From Lepus europaeus (taxonomy: Eukaryota; Chordata; Mammalia; Lagomorpha; Leporidae): a stretch of DNA of 64,000 nt. A program made the translations under genes and the position numbers. Below the pieces are notes generated by a model. It worked only from the letters and a program-made list of their open reading frames with translations. It was not told the origin of the DNA and ran no database searches. This document shows, one piece after another, positions 47,776 to 59,778 of this stretch (position 1 is its first letter; each line of letters opens with the position of its first letter). The DNA lies in contig NC_084837.1 in assembly GCF_033115175.1 (NCBI RefSeq), positions 70,579,266-70,643,265 on the forward strand, read 5' to 3'.

Positions 47776-48098
47776 TTAAAAGATTTATTTTATTTGAAAG
47801 AGTAACCGAGAAGGAGAGGCAGAGGCACAGAGAGAGAGAGAGAGACAGAGAGATCTTCCATCCACTGGGTCACTCCCCAAGTGGCCACAATGGTCAGGAT
47901 TGGGACTGGCTGAAGCCAGGAGCTTCTTCTGGGTCTCCCACCTGGGTGCAGGGTTTGGGCCATCTTCCAGTGCTTTCCCAGGCACATTAACAGGGAACTG
48001 TATTGGAAGTGGAGCTGCTGGGACTCAAACCAGTGCCCATATGGAATGCTGGCACTGCAGGCCAGGGATTTAACCCACTGTGCCACAGCGCTGGCCCC
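47776..48098 (-). mobile_element. CSINE, reverse
   Basis: AAGATTTATTTTATTTG to GCCACAGCGCTGGCCCC; flanks share TTACTTTT(T)AAAA. Confidence 0.94.
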
Positions 48099-49395
48099 TT
48101 GCCTTACTTTTAAAACCTAGGATCTAGAAACTTTCTTTTCCCAAAAAGCTATCTCTCTAAAATATTTAACCTTATCCACACAATATTTCACATTTAACAG
48201 TTGAGTTCTGCTTACTGCAGGAGTCTGAATGTTTCATATCCCACCACCCATCAGACAAGATGTTCTCTGTGGTGGACTTGAGAAGCACCACCCAAATCCC
48301 CCTTCAAGAAAGGACTAATTGTCCCAGGTGTCACTTCCCGGTTGACTCGCAATTCAAGGTCTGCTCAGCTGCCATGGGCTTATCCACCCTAGAATGGCCC
48401 ACATACAAATACTGACATAACCCAGGGATAAAGGCCCAGCCACTTCAATCCAATGTGGGACACTCGACAGACCACACAGGCTCCCTTGTACTTCCATTTC
48501 CCCTCTAACCAGCCCTCCCCCTGGCTTCCTAACATTGATGCCCATAAGGACCCTACATGTCAAGTTTTCTCTTGGTATCTACTTCCAGAGGACCCAACTT
48601 GGTTGGGTTGGGTACCAAGAATGATCCTAGAATGTCTGCAAAAGAGACAGACCATTTGCTCCTGCCTGACAATGAGGATTCTCGTAATCTAGAGAATCAA
48701 GGCAGTCTAGTGAAGCCCAAGCACAACAGAATCTCCTCTTCAGTGTTGCACTGCCACCACAGCCACACTGGAAAGTTGCCTTTGGCAGTTCTGGAGAGAC
48801 TCGCTGGGCTGGGAAAGGGCTTTCTCAGGACCGGCTCTCCGTTTTTGGAGCAAACCAGATTTGAGACCAAGCCAATCTCTGAACCCAACAAGCTTCACTA
48901 TTTTATAAAAGCATTTCTGTTTAGTTATTTTTCAGCTGATTGTAGGCCTTTGGCTTGTTCTGCTCTTATTTATTTAGGTTCCTGTTTATGCATTTACCCC
49001 TGGAAGCAATTCGGCAGGAAAATTCTGTTTGTCTTATTGTATCTTACCAGAGTATAAGGCTGAAGAAAGGAGCTATCTCATTTTCGTGTTGTATAGATGA
49101 CTTATCAAGGGGTTTGGAAATGAATAAAATTAATACCATCATTACACAAAACAGAAATAGTGGCCATTGTTGCTCATGCAAATAAGCACAATCTCCAGAG
49201 TTTAACAGCCTTTCTATAGCAAAAGCACACAGCAGAAACCAAAATGGGAGTCAATTTAAAATATTTGAAAGGATTATTCAAAAAAACCTTGACACCTAAA
49301 ACATTTCCACAAAGTTCTGATCAATATTAACTGAAGTGAGAGACTGAGGTGAAGAAAGAATCCTTGTAACTCTAAAAATGAGGGCTCCCTTTAGG

Positions 49396-49760
49396 GGGCC
49401 CACGCTGTGGCGTAGCCAGCAAAGCTGCCACACCAGCATCCCATATGGGCACCCATTCATGTCCCCGCCACTCCACTTCTGATCCAGCTCCCTGCTAAAG
49501 TGCCCGGGAAAGCAGTGGAAGATGGCCCAAGTGCTTGGACCCCTGCACATATGTGGGAGACCCAGAAGAAGCTCCTGGCTCCTGACTTCAGATAAGCGCA
49601 ACTCCGGCTGTTGCAGCCAATTGGGGAGTGAATCAGTGCGTGGAAGACGGACCCCTCCCTCCCTCCCTCCCTCTTTCCCTTTCTCCCCCTCTCTCTGCCT
49701 CACTTTCACTCTCTGTGTAACTCTGACTTTCAAATAAATAAATAAATCTTTTTAAAAAAT
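49396..49760 (+). mobile_element. CSINE
   Basis: GGGGGCCCACGCTGTGGC start, CCTCCCTCCCTC tract, CAAATAAATAAATAAAT tail; ends just before an MLT1 LTR. Confidence 0.93.
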
Positions 49761-49784
49761 GAGATACAGGTAATGTAAAAGATA

Positions 49785-50425
49785 TGATCAGTCCTAATCC
49801 CTGGTACCTGTGAATGTAAACTAATTTGGCAAGAAAGTCTTTGCAAGTGTAATTCAATTACGAATCTTGAGGTGAGATGGTCTTTCATGTGATCACCTCA
49901 TCTCACCTAATCCAATGACTTGTCCTCTAGGAGAGAGGGGGGTGTGAGATGCAGAGACATGGGGTAGGTCCTCTGAGGACTGATGCAGTGATGCGTCTCT
50001 AGGCCAAGGAGCATGAAGAATTACTGCAGCAGCTGGAAGCAAGAAGAGGGCTGGGACAGATCCCCCTCCAGAGCCCGCAGAAAGAACCCATCATGCTAGG
50101 CCGGCGCTGTGGCTCAATAGGCTAATCCTCCGCCTGAGGCGACAGCACACCAGGTTCTAGTCCCGGTCGGGGCGCCGGATTCTGTCCCGGTTGCCCCTCT
50201 TCCAGGCCAGCTCTCTGCTATGGCCCAGGAAGGCAGTGGAGGATGGCCCAAGTCCTTGGGCCCTGCACCCTATGGGAGACCAGGATAAGCACCTGGCTCC
50301 TGGCTTCGGATCAGCGCGGTGCGCTGGCTGCAACGCACCGGCCTCGACGGCCATTGGAGGGTGAACCAAAGACAAAGGAAGACCTTTCTCTCTGTCTCTC
50401 TCTCTCACTGTCCACTCTGCCTGTC

Positions 50426-50463
<38 letters not shown>

Positions 50464-50601
50464 AAAAAACGAAACACCCATCATGCTAACACCTTGATTT
50501 CAGACTTCCACCCTCCAGAACTCTGAGAGAATAAATTTTTGTTCTTTTCAGATACGCAGTTTGTGGCCATTTGCTACAACAGCCCAGAAAACTAACACAG
50601 G
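49785..50601 (+). mobile_element. MLT1-like LTR split by a CSINE
   Basis: CCTAATCCCTGGTACCTG at the left and CTCCAGAACTCTGAGAG, GCTACAACAGCCCAG and AACTAACACAGG at the right are one solo MLT1 LTR, interrupted at 50099-50475. Its 3' end is about 18 bases from the SHC4 exon donor at 50618-50619. Confidence 0.85.
50099..50475 (+). mobile_element. CSINE, GC-rich subfamily, inserted in an MLT1 LTR
   Basis: Perfect 13-bp duplication ACCCATCATGCTA at 50086-50098 and 50476-50488. A poly(A) tail of over 30 bases suggests recent insertion. Confidence 0.97.
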
Positions 50602-50619
50602 CAGTGAGTAGCTACTTAC

Positions 50620-50799
50620 TTCCACGATGCCATGAGTTCCCCGGTGGCTGACCTGAGCTCTGATCTCTGGCACAGCCAAGTGTGCTTTGAAGAGCCTGCG
50701 TGTTAATGTAGCAAGGGTCGTCAAAGAGGTCCACTCGACACGTGTGCTTCATTAATGAGGCCTCTCGTGGGAATGGCACCCCTCGCTCATGGGTGTTAC
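50620..50799 (-). CDS. SHC4: SHC4 coding exon: CH1 with the YIN Grb2 site
   Basis: The exon is 180 bp. The acceptor TAATTACTACAG| is at 50800-50801 and the donor GGAA|GTAAGT has GT at 50618-50619. It contains RVDLFDDPCYINTQAL, equivalent to the Shc1 LFDDPSYVN Tyr317 site that recruits Grb2. It begins and ends in phase 1 and its length is a multiple of three, so skipping it would keep the frame (Ala-Ile-Glu-Thr junction). An MLT1 LTR, itself split by a CSINE, ends about 18 bases from the donor on the intron side. Confidence 0.95.
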
Positions 50800-51229
50800 C
50801 TGTAGTAATTAGGAGTGACCAATGCATTACGTTCTTGTTTTCTAAGTCATAAATCTAAAATCCTGTTTGTGCATAGGCTGTATAGGATGCTAAAAGCCTC
50901 ATCCATCCCAAAGATTGAACTTGACCCATAAAACCAACATAAGCACCAGTCTTTGAGGGAAAGCCATTCTCTCATTGGCCTCCCCTCAGCTGACCAACTG
51001 CCTCAACAAACAGCACGAACATACATGCAATACCACTCCAAGTGGTTGCCCAAAAATCAGCAAAATAAGCGTGCAATATTCAACTACAGTAGTTGTTATA
51101 AACTCTTATTCAAAAATGCATGACTTCATTTGAAATTCTTAAATTCATTTTACAATAAATGAATGAATAAAATTCTTAAGGTGGGGAGGGGGCATCTGGC
51201 TTCTCTCTGTGCCCTCAGTTTCCTGTTTT

Positions 51230-52200
51230 CCAGCTCGGTCTTGCCCTGGTGGCTGTTATTTCAATTCTGTTAATCAGTGGAAAGCAATCAACCCTCAGGT
51301 CTTCTACCCTCCATTCAATTTTGCATACTGTGGCTAAAAGGATCTTCTTCTTAAGTCTGCAATTCTGATCATATGGTGTTTCTTGGAGGTTTAAAGACCC
51401 TTTAATTGTTTCTCATACTCTCCAACAAGCTGCAGGCTCTGCTGTCTCAGCTTCTCTTCCCACTGTCTCATTTGCAGCTCCTACCAGGGGGCCACACTGG
51501 CGCTGAGGGATGAACCGGACTGTAAGGCCCATGTCCTCTGTGACAGGACCTTCCCTCCCCACCTCCATCACTGGCATCCTTCACATGTCAGTTTAAACAT
51601 CTGTCTTCAAGAGAACCTTCCCTGACCTTCCAGACTGGATGACATTTCTCTGCTTCCCTAGCAGTTGGTACTCAACCTTCGAAGGCCCCATTTACAAGAA
51701 TAAGCCGGGGCCGGTGCTGTGGTGTAGTAGATGAAGCCTCCACCTGCCAGGCCAGCATCCCATATGGGTGCCGGTTCTAGTCCCAGCTACCCCTCTTCTG
51801 ATCCAGCTCTCTATAAATGGCCTGGGAAAGCAGTGAAAGATGGCTAAAGTCCTTGGGCCCCTGCACCCACGTGGGAGATCCAGAAGAAGCTCCTGTCTTC
51901 TTTGGACTTTGGCCTGACTTTGGATTGGCCCAGCTCCAGCCATTGTGGCCATTTGGGTGATAAACCAGTAGATGGAAGACCTCCATCTCTGTCTCTCCCT
52001 CTGTCTGTAACTCTGCCTTTCAAATAAATAAATCTTAAAAAAAAGAGTCATTAATTCTATCATCATGCTATCATTTGTTTAATGTCTGGATGCGTGTAGA
52101 CTGCATGTACCATGAAGGCAGGAATCCTGCCTGCCTTGGTCATGGCTGTAACCTCGGCACACACCTGGCACACCAGTTATGGAACTCACGGATTCTAGGA
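51230..52200 (+). repeat. L2 3' end split by a CSINE
   Basis: GGCTAAAAGGATCTTC, TTCTGATCATATGG, CCTTCCCTGACCTTCC and, after the SINE, GTACCATGAAGGCAGG and CACACCTGGCACACC follow L2 in order. Confidence 0.72.
51707..52045 (+). mobile_element. CSINE, inserted in an L2
   Basis: GGGGCCGGTGCTGTGG to CAAATAAATAAATC; interrupts an L2 3' end. Confidence 0.94.
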
Positions 52201-53041
52201 CCATACTCATTACCCAGCAGCATGAAGTACCCTGGACTGTCCAAACGGATCTAAGAAAGCCAGGATAGAACTTTTTGCTTTTTTTTTTTTTTTCTAAAGT
52301 CCATTTATCATTTTGGCCAGATATCAGATGTGGACCAGGATCACCCCAAGGCTGCCCCTAGAGTGGTGACAGTCCATTGTCTGACCATAAAACATGAGTC
52401 CTTCTATCGCTTCGGTCATTCAACATCATCATGAGGTCCAAGAAGGACCAAGCCCATATAGGATTTCACCTCATGATGAACAGCGCTCAGGTTCTTGTAA
52501 TTCACAGATGGAAACCCAACAGTCCACCAAGCAGGGGAAGCCCAGTCAGGAGGCTGGTGACCTGCTGCTCCTTTACTGCTTGTCTGTCAGCTGGGACATG
52601 TCGTCTTGTCACACACATGCTCTTGTTGGCATGCAAGGCGTCCTGAGAGAGCAGTGGGCTTTCCACAGAGGGAGGGGTTAGCAGAGCGCTTCATCTATGC
52701 ACCTGACAGTTTCCATTTGCTAGGCGAAGTGGATTTATGATTTATCTAGTTTACACGAAATCTACTTTCAGCAGATGACAAGTGGTTAAAAGATCACTGC
52801 AAAGAAACCAAGGATTGAAGACAATCCTTTTACTCCTAGGGCAAACTCCTCCTTGGCAGCATCATGAGCTCATGAGCAACAATGATCTAATGGGATCAGA
52901 ATCTGACCTCCTGAAAGTTAAAACTACCAAGATCTGAAATGTAGATTTACAGCTATTTTCTTTATCAACAAATATACACTGGGCCTTGAAATATAATCTG
53001 ATAGTATCCAGCTGTTGTCACCAGCAGGAATTGTTTTCAAA

Positions 53042-53366
53042 GACTTACTTGAAAGGCAGGATGACAGAGAAGGAGAGGATGAGACTGATACAGAAACACA
53101 GACAGAGAGATCTTCCATTTGCTGGTTGATTCCCTACAGCATCCAGTGCTGGGTCAGGCTGAAGCCAGGAGCCAGGAACTCCCTCTGAGACTTCCATGTA
53201 GGGTGGCAGGGGCACAAGTACTTGAGCCATCACCTGCTGCTTCCCAGCCACATCAGCAGGAAGATGGATCAGAAGCAGAGCAGCTAAGACTTGAACAAGC
53301 ACCCTGATATGGGATTCAGTCATTCCAAGAGGTGACTTAACCCACTGCACCACAGTGCCAGCCCCC
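53042..53366 (-). mobile_element. CSINE, reverse
   Basis: Diverged reverse copy ending CACCACAGTGCCAGCCCCC. Confidence 0.9.
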
Positions 53367-53562
53367 AGGAGGAAGTTTTTAAAATATGTTTATTTATCAA
53401 CTCTAACTTTACAATTTTTATACTTTCGCATCTTATAATAATGTAAAACATAGTAGTACATGTGTATATAACTTATACATAAATAAGTTATTGAATAATC
53501 ATTTATTTAGGAGTGCCTGCCTATAAAAATTTACTGGGAGTGTGTTATGATCAAAAGTGCTT

Positions 53563-53880
53563 GGGGGTGCATAGCAGTTTAGACACTGATTACAATGCCT
53601 GCATCTCAAATCAGAGTGCCTGGGTTAAATTCCTGGCTCTAGCTCCTGATTCCAGCTTCCTGGTCATGCCGACCTGGGAGGCAGTGATGATGGCTCAATC
53701 AGTTGACTTCCTACCACCCATATGGGAGACCTGGATTGGGTTCCCGGCTGCTGGCTTTGGCCCAGGCCCAGCCCTGGCTGTCGTGGGCAGGTATGAAGTT
53801 AGCCAGAATATATGATAGGAGTGCTCTCCTTCTCATTCCCTTGCTTGCTCTTTCTTTCTTTCTACCTCTCCAGAAAAAAA
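53563..53880 (+). mobile_element. Older CSINE subfamily
   Basis: Contains GAGTGCCTGGGTTAAATTCC and GACCTGGGAGGCAGTG, with a CTTT-rich end. Confidence 0.8.
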
Positions 53881-53904
53881 GTGCTTGCAAATGTCTAAGA
53901 GGTC

Positions 53905-54130
53905 TGCTTCTAAATTCATAAGAACCTGAGTTAAAATCCCGGTGTTATCTCCTACTACTGGTATGCCTGGAGTAAGTTAATTAATGTTTCCAATACTCAG
54001 TTTTCATACCTGTAAAATGGGGATGCCTAGATTCAAGTACAGCTGGTGACGACTAAGTGAAATAAAGCTGCTGAGACACTGAGCACAATGCTTGCCTAAA
54101 AGTAGGAATTTAATCAATATTATTCATGGA
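53905..54130 (+). repeat. MIR
   Basis: CAGTTTTCATACCTGTAAAAT, GGGGATGCC and GAGCACAATGCTTGCC match MIR. Confidence 0.78.
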
Positions 54131-54226
54131 TGCTTGACCTCTGAACACAATGTGGATCTCTTACTACAATGTCCTCACCTCCCTTTCTTTATCTAACTCC
54201 TGTTTGTCCTTTAAGACTCTGCTCTG

Positions 54227-54534
54227 GGGGCTGGCACTGTGGTAGGTTAAGCCTCCACTTACAGCGCCAGCATCCCATATGGGTGTGGATTCAAGTCCCA
54301 GCTGCTCCACTTCTGATCTAACTCTCTGCTTATGGCCTGGGAAAGCAGTGGAATATGGCCCAAATGCATAAGCCCCTGCACCCATGTGGGAGCCCTGAAA
54401 GAAGCTCCTAGCTTTGGATTGGCTCAATTCTGGCTACTGCGGCCATTTGGGAAGCAAACCAGAGGATGGAAGACCTCTCTCTCTCTCTCTGTAACTCTGC
54501 CTCTCAAATAAATCAATCTTAAAAAAAAAAAAAG
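54227..54534 (+). mobile_element. CSINE, inserted in an L2
   Basis: GGGGGCTGGCACTGTGG start. Flanking TCTGCTCTG and TCTGTTCTG fit a short duplication with one change. Confidence 0.92.
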
Positions 54535-54662
54535 TCTGTTCTGAATCTATCTCCTTGAAGAAGTCTTCCCTGTGGCCTTCTCTCCTCCAGGTTGGGTCAG
54601 GTGCCCTTTCGTAATATAATGGGCAGCACTCTTAGCCTCTGTTTCCTTGCCCATCTTTCACA

Positions 54663-54790
54663 TCACTGCTGCCTCCCAGGGTCTGCTTTAGCACAAAGCT
54701 GAAGTCAGGAGCTGGAGACAGGCACTGAACACAAGCACTCCAATATGGAATACAAGCATCTTAACCATTAGGCCAAATGCCTACTCCTAA
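54663..54790 (-). mobile_element. Older CSINE subfamily, reverse fragment
   Basis: Only the 5' half of the element remains (CCCAGGGTCTGCTTTAGC to GGCCAAATGCCTACTCC). Confidence 0.8.
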
Positions 54791-54976
54791 GGAAGTATTT
54801 TAAACTAGAATGGGTATCTCTGTTTATCTTCTGGATTTTCAGTGCCTGGGGTGAAGCAAGTGCTCAAAAGAAAAACAGTTATCAGCTGAATGAATGAATG
54901 ACTGAATGGCTACCCAGCTTTCCTTTCTTAGCCTATTTGATCTCATCATGCTCGCTCGCTCTCGCTCTCTCTCTCT

Positions 54977-55299
54977 CTAAAGATTTATTTATTTGAGAGG
55001 CAGAGTTACATACAGATAGAGGGAGGGAGAGACAGAGAAAGGTCTTGCGTCTGCTGGTTCACCCCCAAAATGTGCACTACTGCCAGAGCTGAGCCAATTG
55101 AAGCCAGGAGCCAGGTGCTCCCTCAAGGTCTCCCACATGGGTGCAGGAGCCCAAGCAATTGGGTCATCTCCACTGCTTTCCCAGGCCATAAGCATAGAGC
55201 TGGATCAGAAGTGGAGCAGCCAGAACTCAAACTGGTGCCCATACGGGATGCCAGTGCCTCAGTCAGAGACTTAACTGACTACGCCACAGCAAAGGCCCC
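54977..55299 (-). mobile_element. CSINE, reverse
   Basis: TAAAGATTTATTTATTTGAG to GCCACAGCAAAGGCCCC, next to a CTCGCTCTCT tract. Confidence 0.93.
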
Positions 55300-55411
55300 T
55301 CTTTCTAAGAATTTTCTATTTCATTTTTTTAATTTTTGAGATAACATATTTTTAATTTACATTATGATTTAAAGCCTTAATGCTCCACTAAATAAGAAAT
55401 TAAACAAATAA

Positions 55412-55760
55412 AGCCAGCGCCGTGGCTCAATTGGCTAATCCTCTGTCTTGCGGCACCGGTACACCAGGTTCTAGTCCCAGTTGGGGCACCGGATTCTGTC
55501 CCGGTTGCCCCTCTTCCAGGCCAGCTCTCTACTGTGGCCTGGGAGTGCAGTGGAGCATGGCCCAAGTGCTTGGGCCCTGCACCCCATGGGAGACCAGGAG
55601 AAGCACCTGGCTCCTGCCTTCGGATCAGCGCGGTGCGCCGGCCGCAACACGCCGGCCGTGGCGGCCATTGGAGGGTGAACCAACGGCAAAGGAAGACCTT
55701 TCTCTCTGTCTCTCTCTCTCACTATCCACTCTGCCTGTCAAAAAAAAAAAAAAAGAAAAA
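55412..55760 (+). mobile_element. CSINE, GC-rich subfamily
   Basis: AGCCAGCGCCGTGGC start, long GC-rich GCCGGCCGCAACACGCCGG block, poly(A) tail. Confidence 0.95.
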
Positions 55761-55835
55761 ATTCAATAAATAAAAAGTAAAAAAAAAAGCCATAGTTCAG
55801 CAAGACTATAGGCAAGGGCTATATGAAAATACGTT

Positions 55836-56206
55836 GGCCGGCACCATGGCTCACTTGGCTAATCTTCTGCCTGTGGCGCCGGCACCCGGGGTTCTAGTCC
55901 CAGTTGGGGTGCCGGGTATCAGTCCTGGTTGCGCCTCTTCCAGTCTGGCTCTCTGCTGTGGCCCAGGAGGGCAGTGGAGGATGGCCCAAGTGCTTGCGCC
56001 CTGCACCCGCATGGGAGACAGGAGGAAGTACCCAGCTCCTGGCTTCAGATTGGTGTGGTGCTGGCCATGGTGGCCATTAGGGGAGTGAACCAATGGAGGG
56101 AGGACCATTCTGTCTCTCTCTCACCGTCTATAACTCTCTCTCTGTCTCTCTCTCTCTCTCACTGTCTAACTCTGCCTGGCAGCAAAAAAAAAAAAAAAAA
56201 GAAATA
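55836..56206 (+). mobile_element. CSINE, GC-rich subfamily
   Basis: GGCCGGCACCATGGC start, extended CT-rich tract at 56110-56162, AAAAT-repeat end. Confidence 0.94.
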
Positions 56207-56410
56207 AAATAAAATAAAATGTCTATTTAATGCATATGCATATACAGTAAATTTTAAATCATAGATAATTAAAACTGTAATAATATATCATTCTTAATTT
56301 GTTTGACAAAGATTTAAAGTTTGACAAAACACTATATATGCAGGAAAACTGATAAACACAGGAATTGCAGCCATTTTTTTCTTTTTTCTTTTTGTTTTTT
56401 AGTTTTTTTT

Positions 56411-56748
56411 TAAGATTTATTTATTTATTTGAAAGAGTTCCACACAGAGAGAAGCAGAGGCACAGAGAGAGAGAGAGAGAGAGAGAGAGGTCTTCCGTCC
56501 GCTGGTTCACTCCCCAATTATCTGCAATGGCCAGAGCTGCACCTATCTGAAGCCAGTTGCCAGGAGCTTCTTCCCTATCTCCTATGTGGGTGCAGGGTCC
56601 CAAGGACTTGGGCCATCTTCTACTGCTTTCCCAGGCCATAGCAGAGAGCTGGAGTGGAAATGGAGCAACCGGAACTCAAACCAGTGCCCATATGGGATAC
56701 CGGCACTGCAGGTGGCAGCTTTACCTGCTAGCCACAGTGCCAGCTCCA
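56411..56748 (-). mobile_element. CSINE, reverse
   Basis: TAAGATTTATTTATTTATTTG to AGCCACAGTGCCAGCTCC with an (GA)n run near 56466-56488; inverted relative to 55836-56206 about 200 bases away. Confidence 0.94.
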
Positions 56749-56779
56749 TACTGTGTTTTTTTTGTTTTTGTTTTTGTTT

Positions 56780-56960
56780 TTTAATTTTAGCTCCCACATT
56801 CAAGGGAGAACATGCAATATTTGTCTTTCTGTGTCTGGCTTATTTCACTCAAGACGATGTTCTCTAGTTGCAACCGTTTTGATGCAAATGATAGCTGAAT
56901 AATATTCCATTGTATGTGTTTTATACACACACACACAGACACAATTTTCTTTGTCTATTC
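56780..56960. mobile_element. Ancient L1M-type fragment
   Basis: GGCTTATTTCACTCAAGA and GCTGAATAATATTCCATTG are well-known old L1 blocks; ends with a (CA)n run. Confidence 0.8.
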
Positions 56961-56999
56961 ATAATCATGATCAATGATGCAGACTCAGTGGCCCCTCAC

Positions 57000-58480
57000 A
57001 AAGCACTGGCTGGGGCCGACCACACCAGCTCACCCCCTGCCAAGGGTGACACAAAGGCAGCAGTGTCTATACCCATCCTCTCCTGAAAATCTCCACTCCT
57101 TTTTTTTTTTAATATGACAATATTTGTCAATGTTATCTTAAATTAGAAAATAAAGAAAGATATTCTGCCCCATACCTTTTCATAGTTCTAGGCTACAGTG
57201 TTTGGGTGATGGGAGCTTAGTCACACACGTGACCTTATATAGCCCAAAAATCCTTTACACCAACGATAACTTGGAGAACCAAGCCAACCTGTCTGAAATT
57301 TTTGGCAGAAGATAAATATATCCACAATGTATATACTGTGAATAACAGAATTTTAAAGTCTAAGCCCTTAGGATTTGTGGAAATTTAACATCTTTTTTAT
57401 TAAAAATATCAAATTTCCGTTTTAACTGGAAGGTTAGGGAAACATTGTTCTACTTTGCTGGTTAGTTTTTTCATAAGGGAATCTATTATCAGGTATAGAG
57501 ATCTTTTCTACAGCCACTGATGAATAAAATTATCTCCTTCAATAGCCAGCAGCTTATTGCAATATTTATAATAAACCTGGGATTCACATTCTAAGCCAAT
57601 ATTTGAATAAACAAGTGTATTGGAGGAAGAAGTCAAATCTTATTGAAAATATTTGTATAGTTGTCTCTCAAATGCTTACATATGAATCCGGGGAAAGCCC
57701 AAAAAACTATGTTTTTGCTATTCTGGCAATTGTTATTGATTTGCTCATCGGTCAAGAATCTCAGGTTCCCTTTTAAAGGTTTACCTACGTCGACCCAAGC
57801 AGGTCCAAAGATAGGAACACTTTATTTACAGGAGTTGTGGTATGAAAGAATGATGTTGTGGGAACTCCCTCTTAGCACAATAGGAGGAACCCTGCCCTGT
57901 GCTGGCCCTGGTACACGTGCTGAGTTCTCCCATCCCACCATGGCTTTGGTGACTGTTTGGGGAGATGGTTTGCCAGCAGGCGGGCTCCCCTGAGGAATTC
58001 AGAACTTTCATTTCTGTGACAACAATGTTGTGACTGACAGGGGAGGAAGCTGTCCAACTAGAGGACTTCTTCCAATGGTAAATGCCATGCCTCACCTGCC
58101 CAAGATTCTAAAATATTTCCAGTTACAATCACTGCCTTAGGCAAATCAGAACAGTAAAATGTGGTGTGCTTGTCTGAGTTAGCCATCATGGCTAAAATTT
58201 ATTCTATGGAAAAACATGTCCCAGGCTCCAGACAGTCTTTTATTACAAGAAAAATCTTGAATAAGGTTGAAATGATATCCATTAATCCCTTCATAGATTT
58301 ATACTTTGGGGGAACAGTGCTCCCAAGTGTGTATACACACACACACTCACACACATATAATATTTTCTGTATTTCTATTGTATATGATTATATTTAATCA
58401 CTTTGGCTATACATAGGAGACACTTCCCAAGTGAGAGCTCTTAGGAAAACATAAGGGAAAGCATGCCGTTTCTGCTATGC
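57000..58480. other. SHC4 intron, unique-looking sequence
   Basis: I recognise no exon, RNA gene or known repeat here apart from a short (CA)n tract near 58330. A 110-codon + strand open frame at 57661-57993 has no recognisable homology. Confidence 0.45.
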
Positions 58481-58490
58481 TGTTTTGTTT

Positions 58491-58824
58491 TGTTTTTTTT
58501 TTTTTTTTTGACAGGCAGAGTGGACAGTGAGAGAGAGAGACAGAGAGAAAGGTCTTCCTTCCGTTGGTTCACCCCCCAAGTGGCCACCGCAGCGGGCGCG
58601 CTGCGCCAATCCGAAGCCAGGAGCTAGGTGCCTCCTCCTGGTCTCCCGTGCGGGTGCAGGGCCCAAGCACTTGTGCCGTCCTCCACTGACTTCCCAGACC
58701 ACAGCAGAGAGCTGGACTGGAAGAGGGGCAACTGGGACTAGAACCTGGTGCCCCAACCAGGACTAGAACCCCGGGTGCCAGCGCCACAGGCAGAGAATTA
58801 GCCTATGAGCTGCGGCGCCGGCCT
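58491..58824 (-). mobile_element. CSINE, GC-rich subfamily, reverse
   Basis: Poly(T) start and GAGCTGCGGCGCCGGCC end. A short internal duplication (ACTAGAACC / ACTAGAACCCC) lies near 58737-58770. Confidence 0.95.
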
Positions 58825-59145
58825 TATGCTAGTATTTTGATTTTGTACATTCAGCCCAATTCTAGAGACATCAAGAATTTTCATTCATTGAGCTCCCTTT
58901 GGAAGCTGGGTGACAGGACAGGAAGATGTGGCTGTGCTAACGTATTTAATGGAGAGAAGTGAGGCAGGCTGGGAAGGGAGCTGTCCCGGCAGGGCTGAAG
59001 ATTCTGGCGTTTCTCAGGACTCACAGACTCAAGATTCATCTCTCTCTCCACCAGTTGCTTGGTGCCAATGGCCTGAGAACTGGCCATGACACACGTAGTT
59101 CTCCTGATCACTCATCCTCCTCCACTCTCTGGTTCTTTCCTTCCT

Positions 59146-59166
59146 CTCCCTCCTCCTCCTCCTCCT
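59146..59166. repeat. (TCC)n microsatellite
   Basis: Run of TCC triplets of about 20 bases. Confidence 0.8.
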
Positions 59167-59778
59167 CTGTGCCTCGTTAACTCCCACATCTCTGTCAGTC
59201 CTTGGCCTGGTTATCCCTTCCTTAGGGAGAGACTCTATAGCTCCCGGAGATTAGGCTAGATTTTCCTCTTATTTGTTCCTGTAACACCTTGGGCTTTGAA
59301 ACATGCATCACATCCATCAGCATTTGGATAAGGTGTGTCTCCCTGGCTAAACTGCAAACTACAGGTGCGCCAGTTGTGCCTCTCACCTGGGAGGTCCTTG
59401 GGAAATCGTCAGTGAGTGAACCATTGAAGATTTGTTCATGTGAACAAATGAAGAAAATGAGGGAAGTAAAACAGGGCATGGTGGCATTTCCAAGTGAGCT
59501 TCCGTGCAGGGACAAAGTATGTGCATTACTATAGGTACGTTCTTGACTGTTAAATACTTAGCTTAGGAATTTTCAGGGTGAGTGAAAGGAAGGAGGGAGA
59601 AAGTATAGCTTCTAAAGAGAATAATTTTTAAAACATATTTACATCATTAATTTAATTTTTTTCAGTCATCTTATTAAAAATTACTTTGGAATTTTAACTA
59701 ATGATAGAGAATAACATGGGATTTGAATTTCTATCAAAACAGGCTATATTTTAGAAAAAAAAATTTAAATACTTCCTT

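Larger units (their letters stand above)
54150..54910 (+). repeat. L2 3' end split by SINEs
   Basis: CTCCTTGAAGAAGTCTTCCC, then CAGTGCCTGGGGTG and AGCTGAATGAATGAATG at the end, match L2. CSINEs at 54227-54534 and 54663-54790 interrupt it. Confidence 0.68.

Noticed and set aside
48557..49057. 166-codon + strand open frame
   Set aside because: No recognisable family and antisense to SHC4 intron; composition is unlike the known exons.
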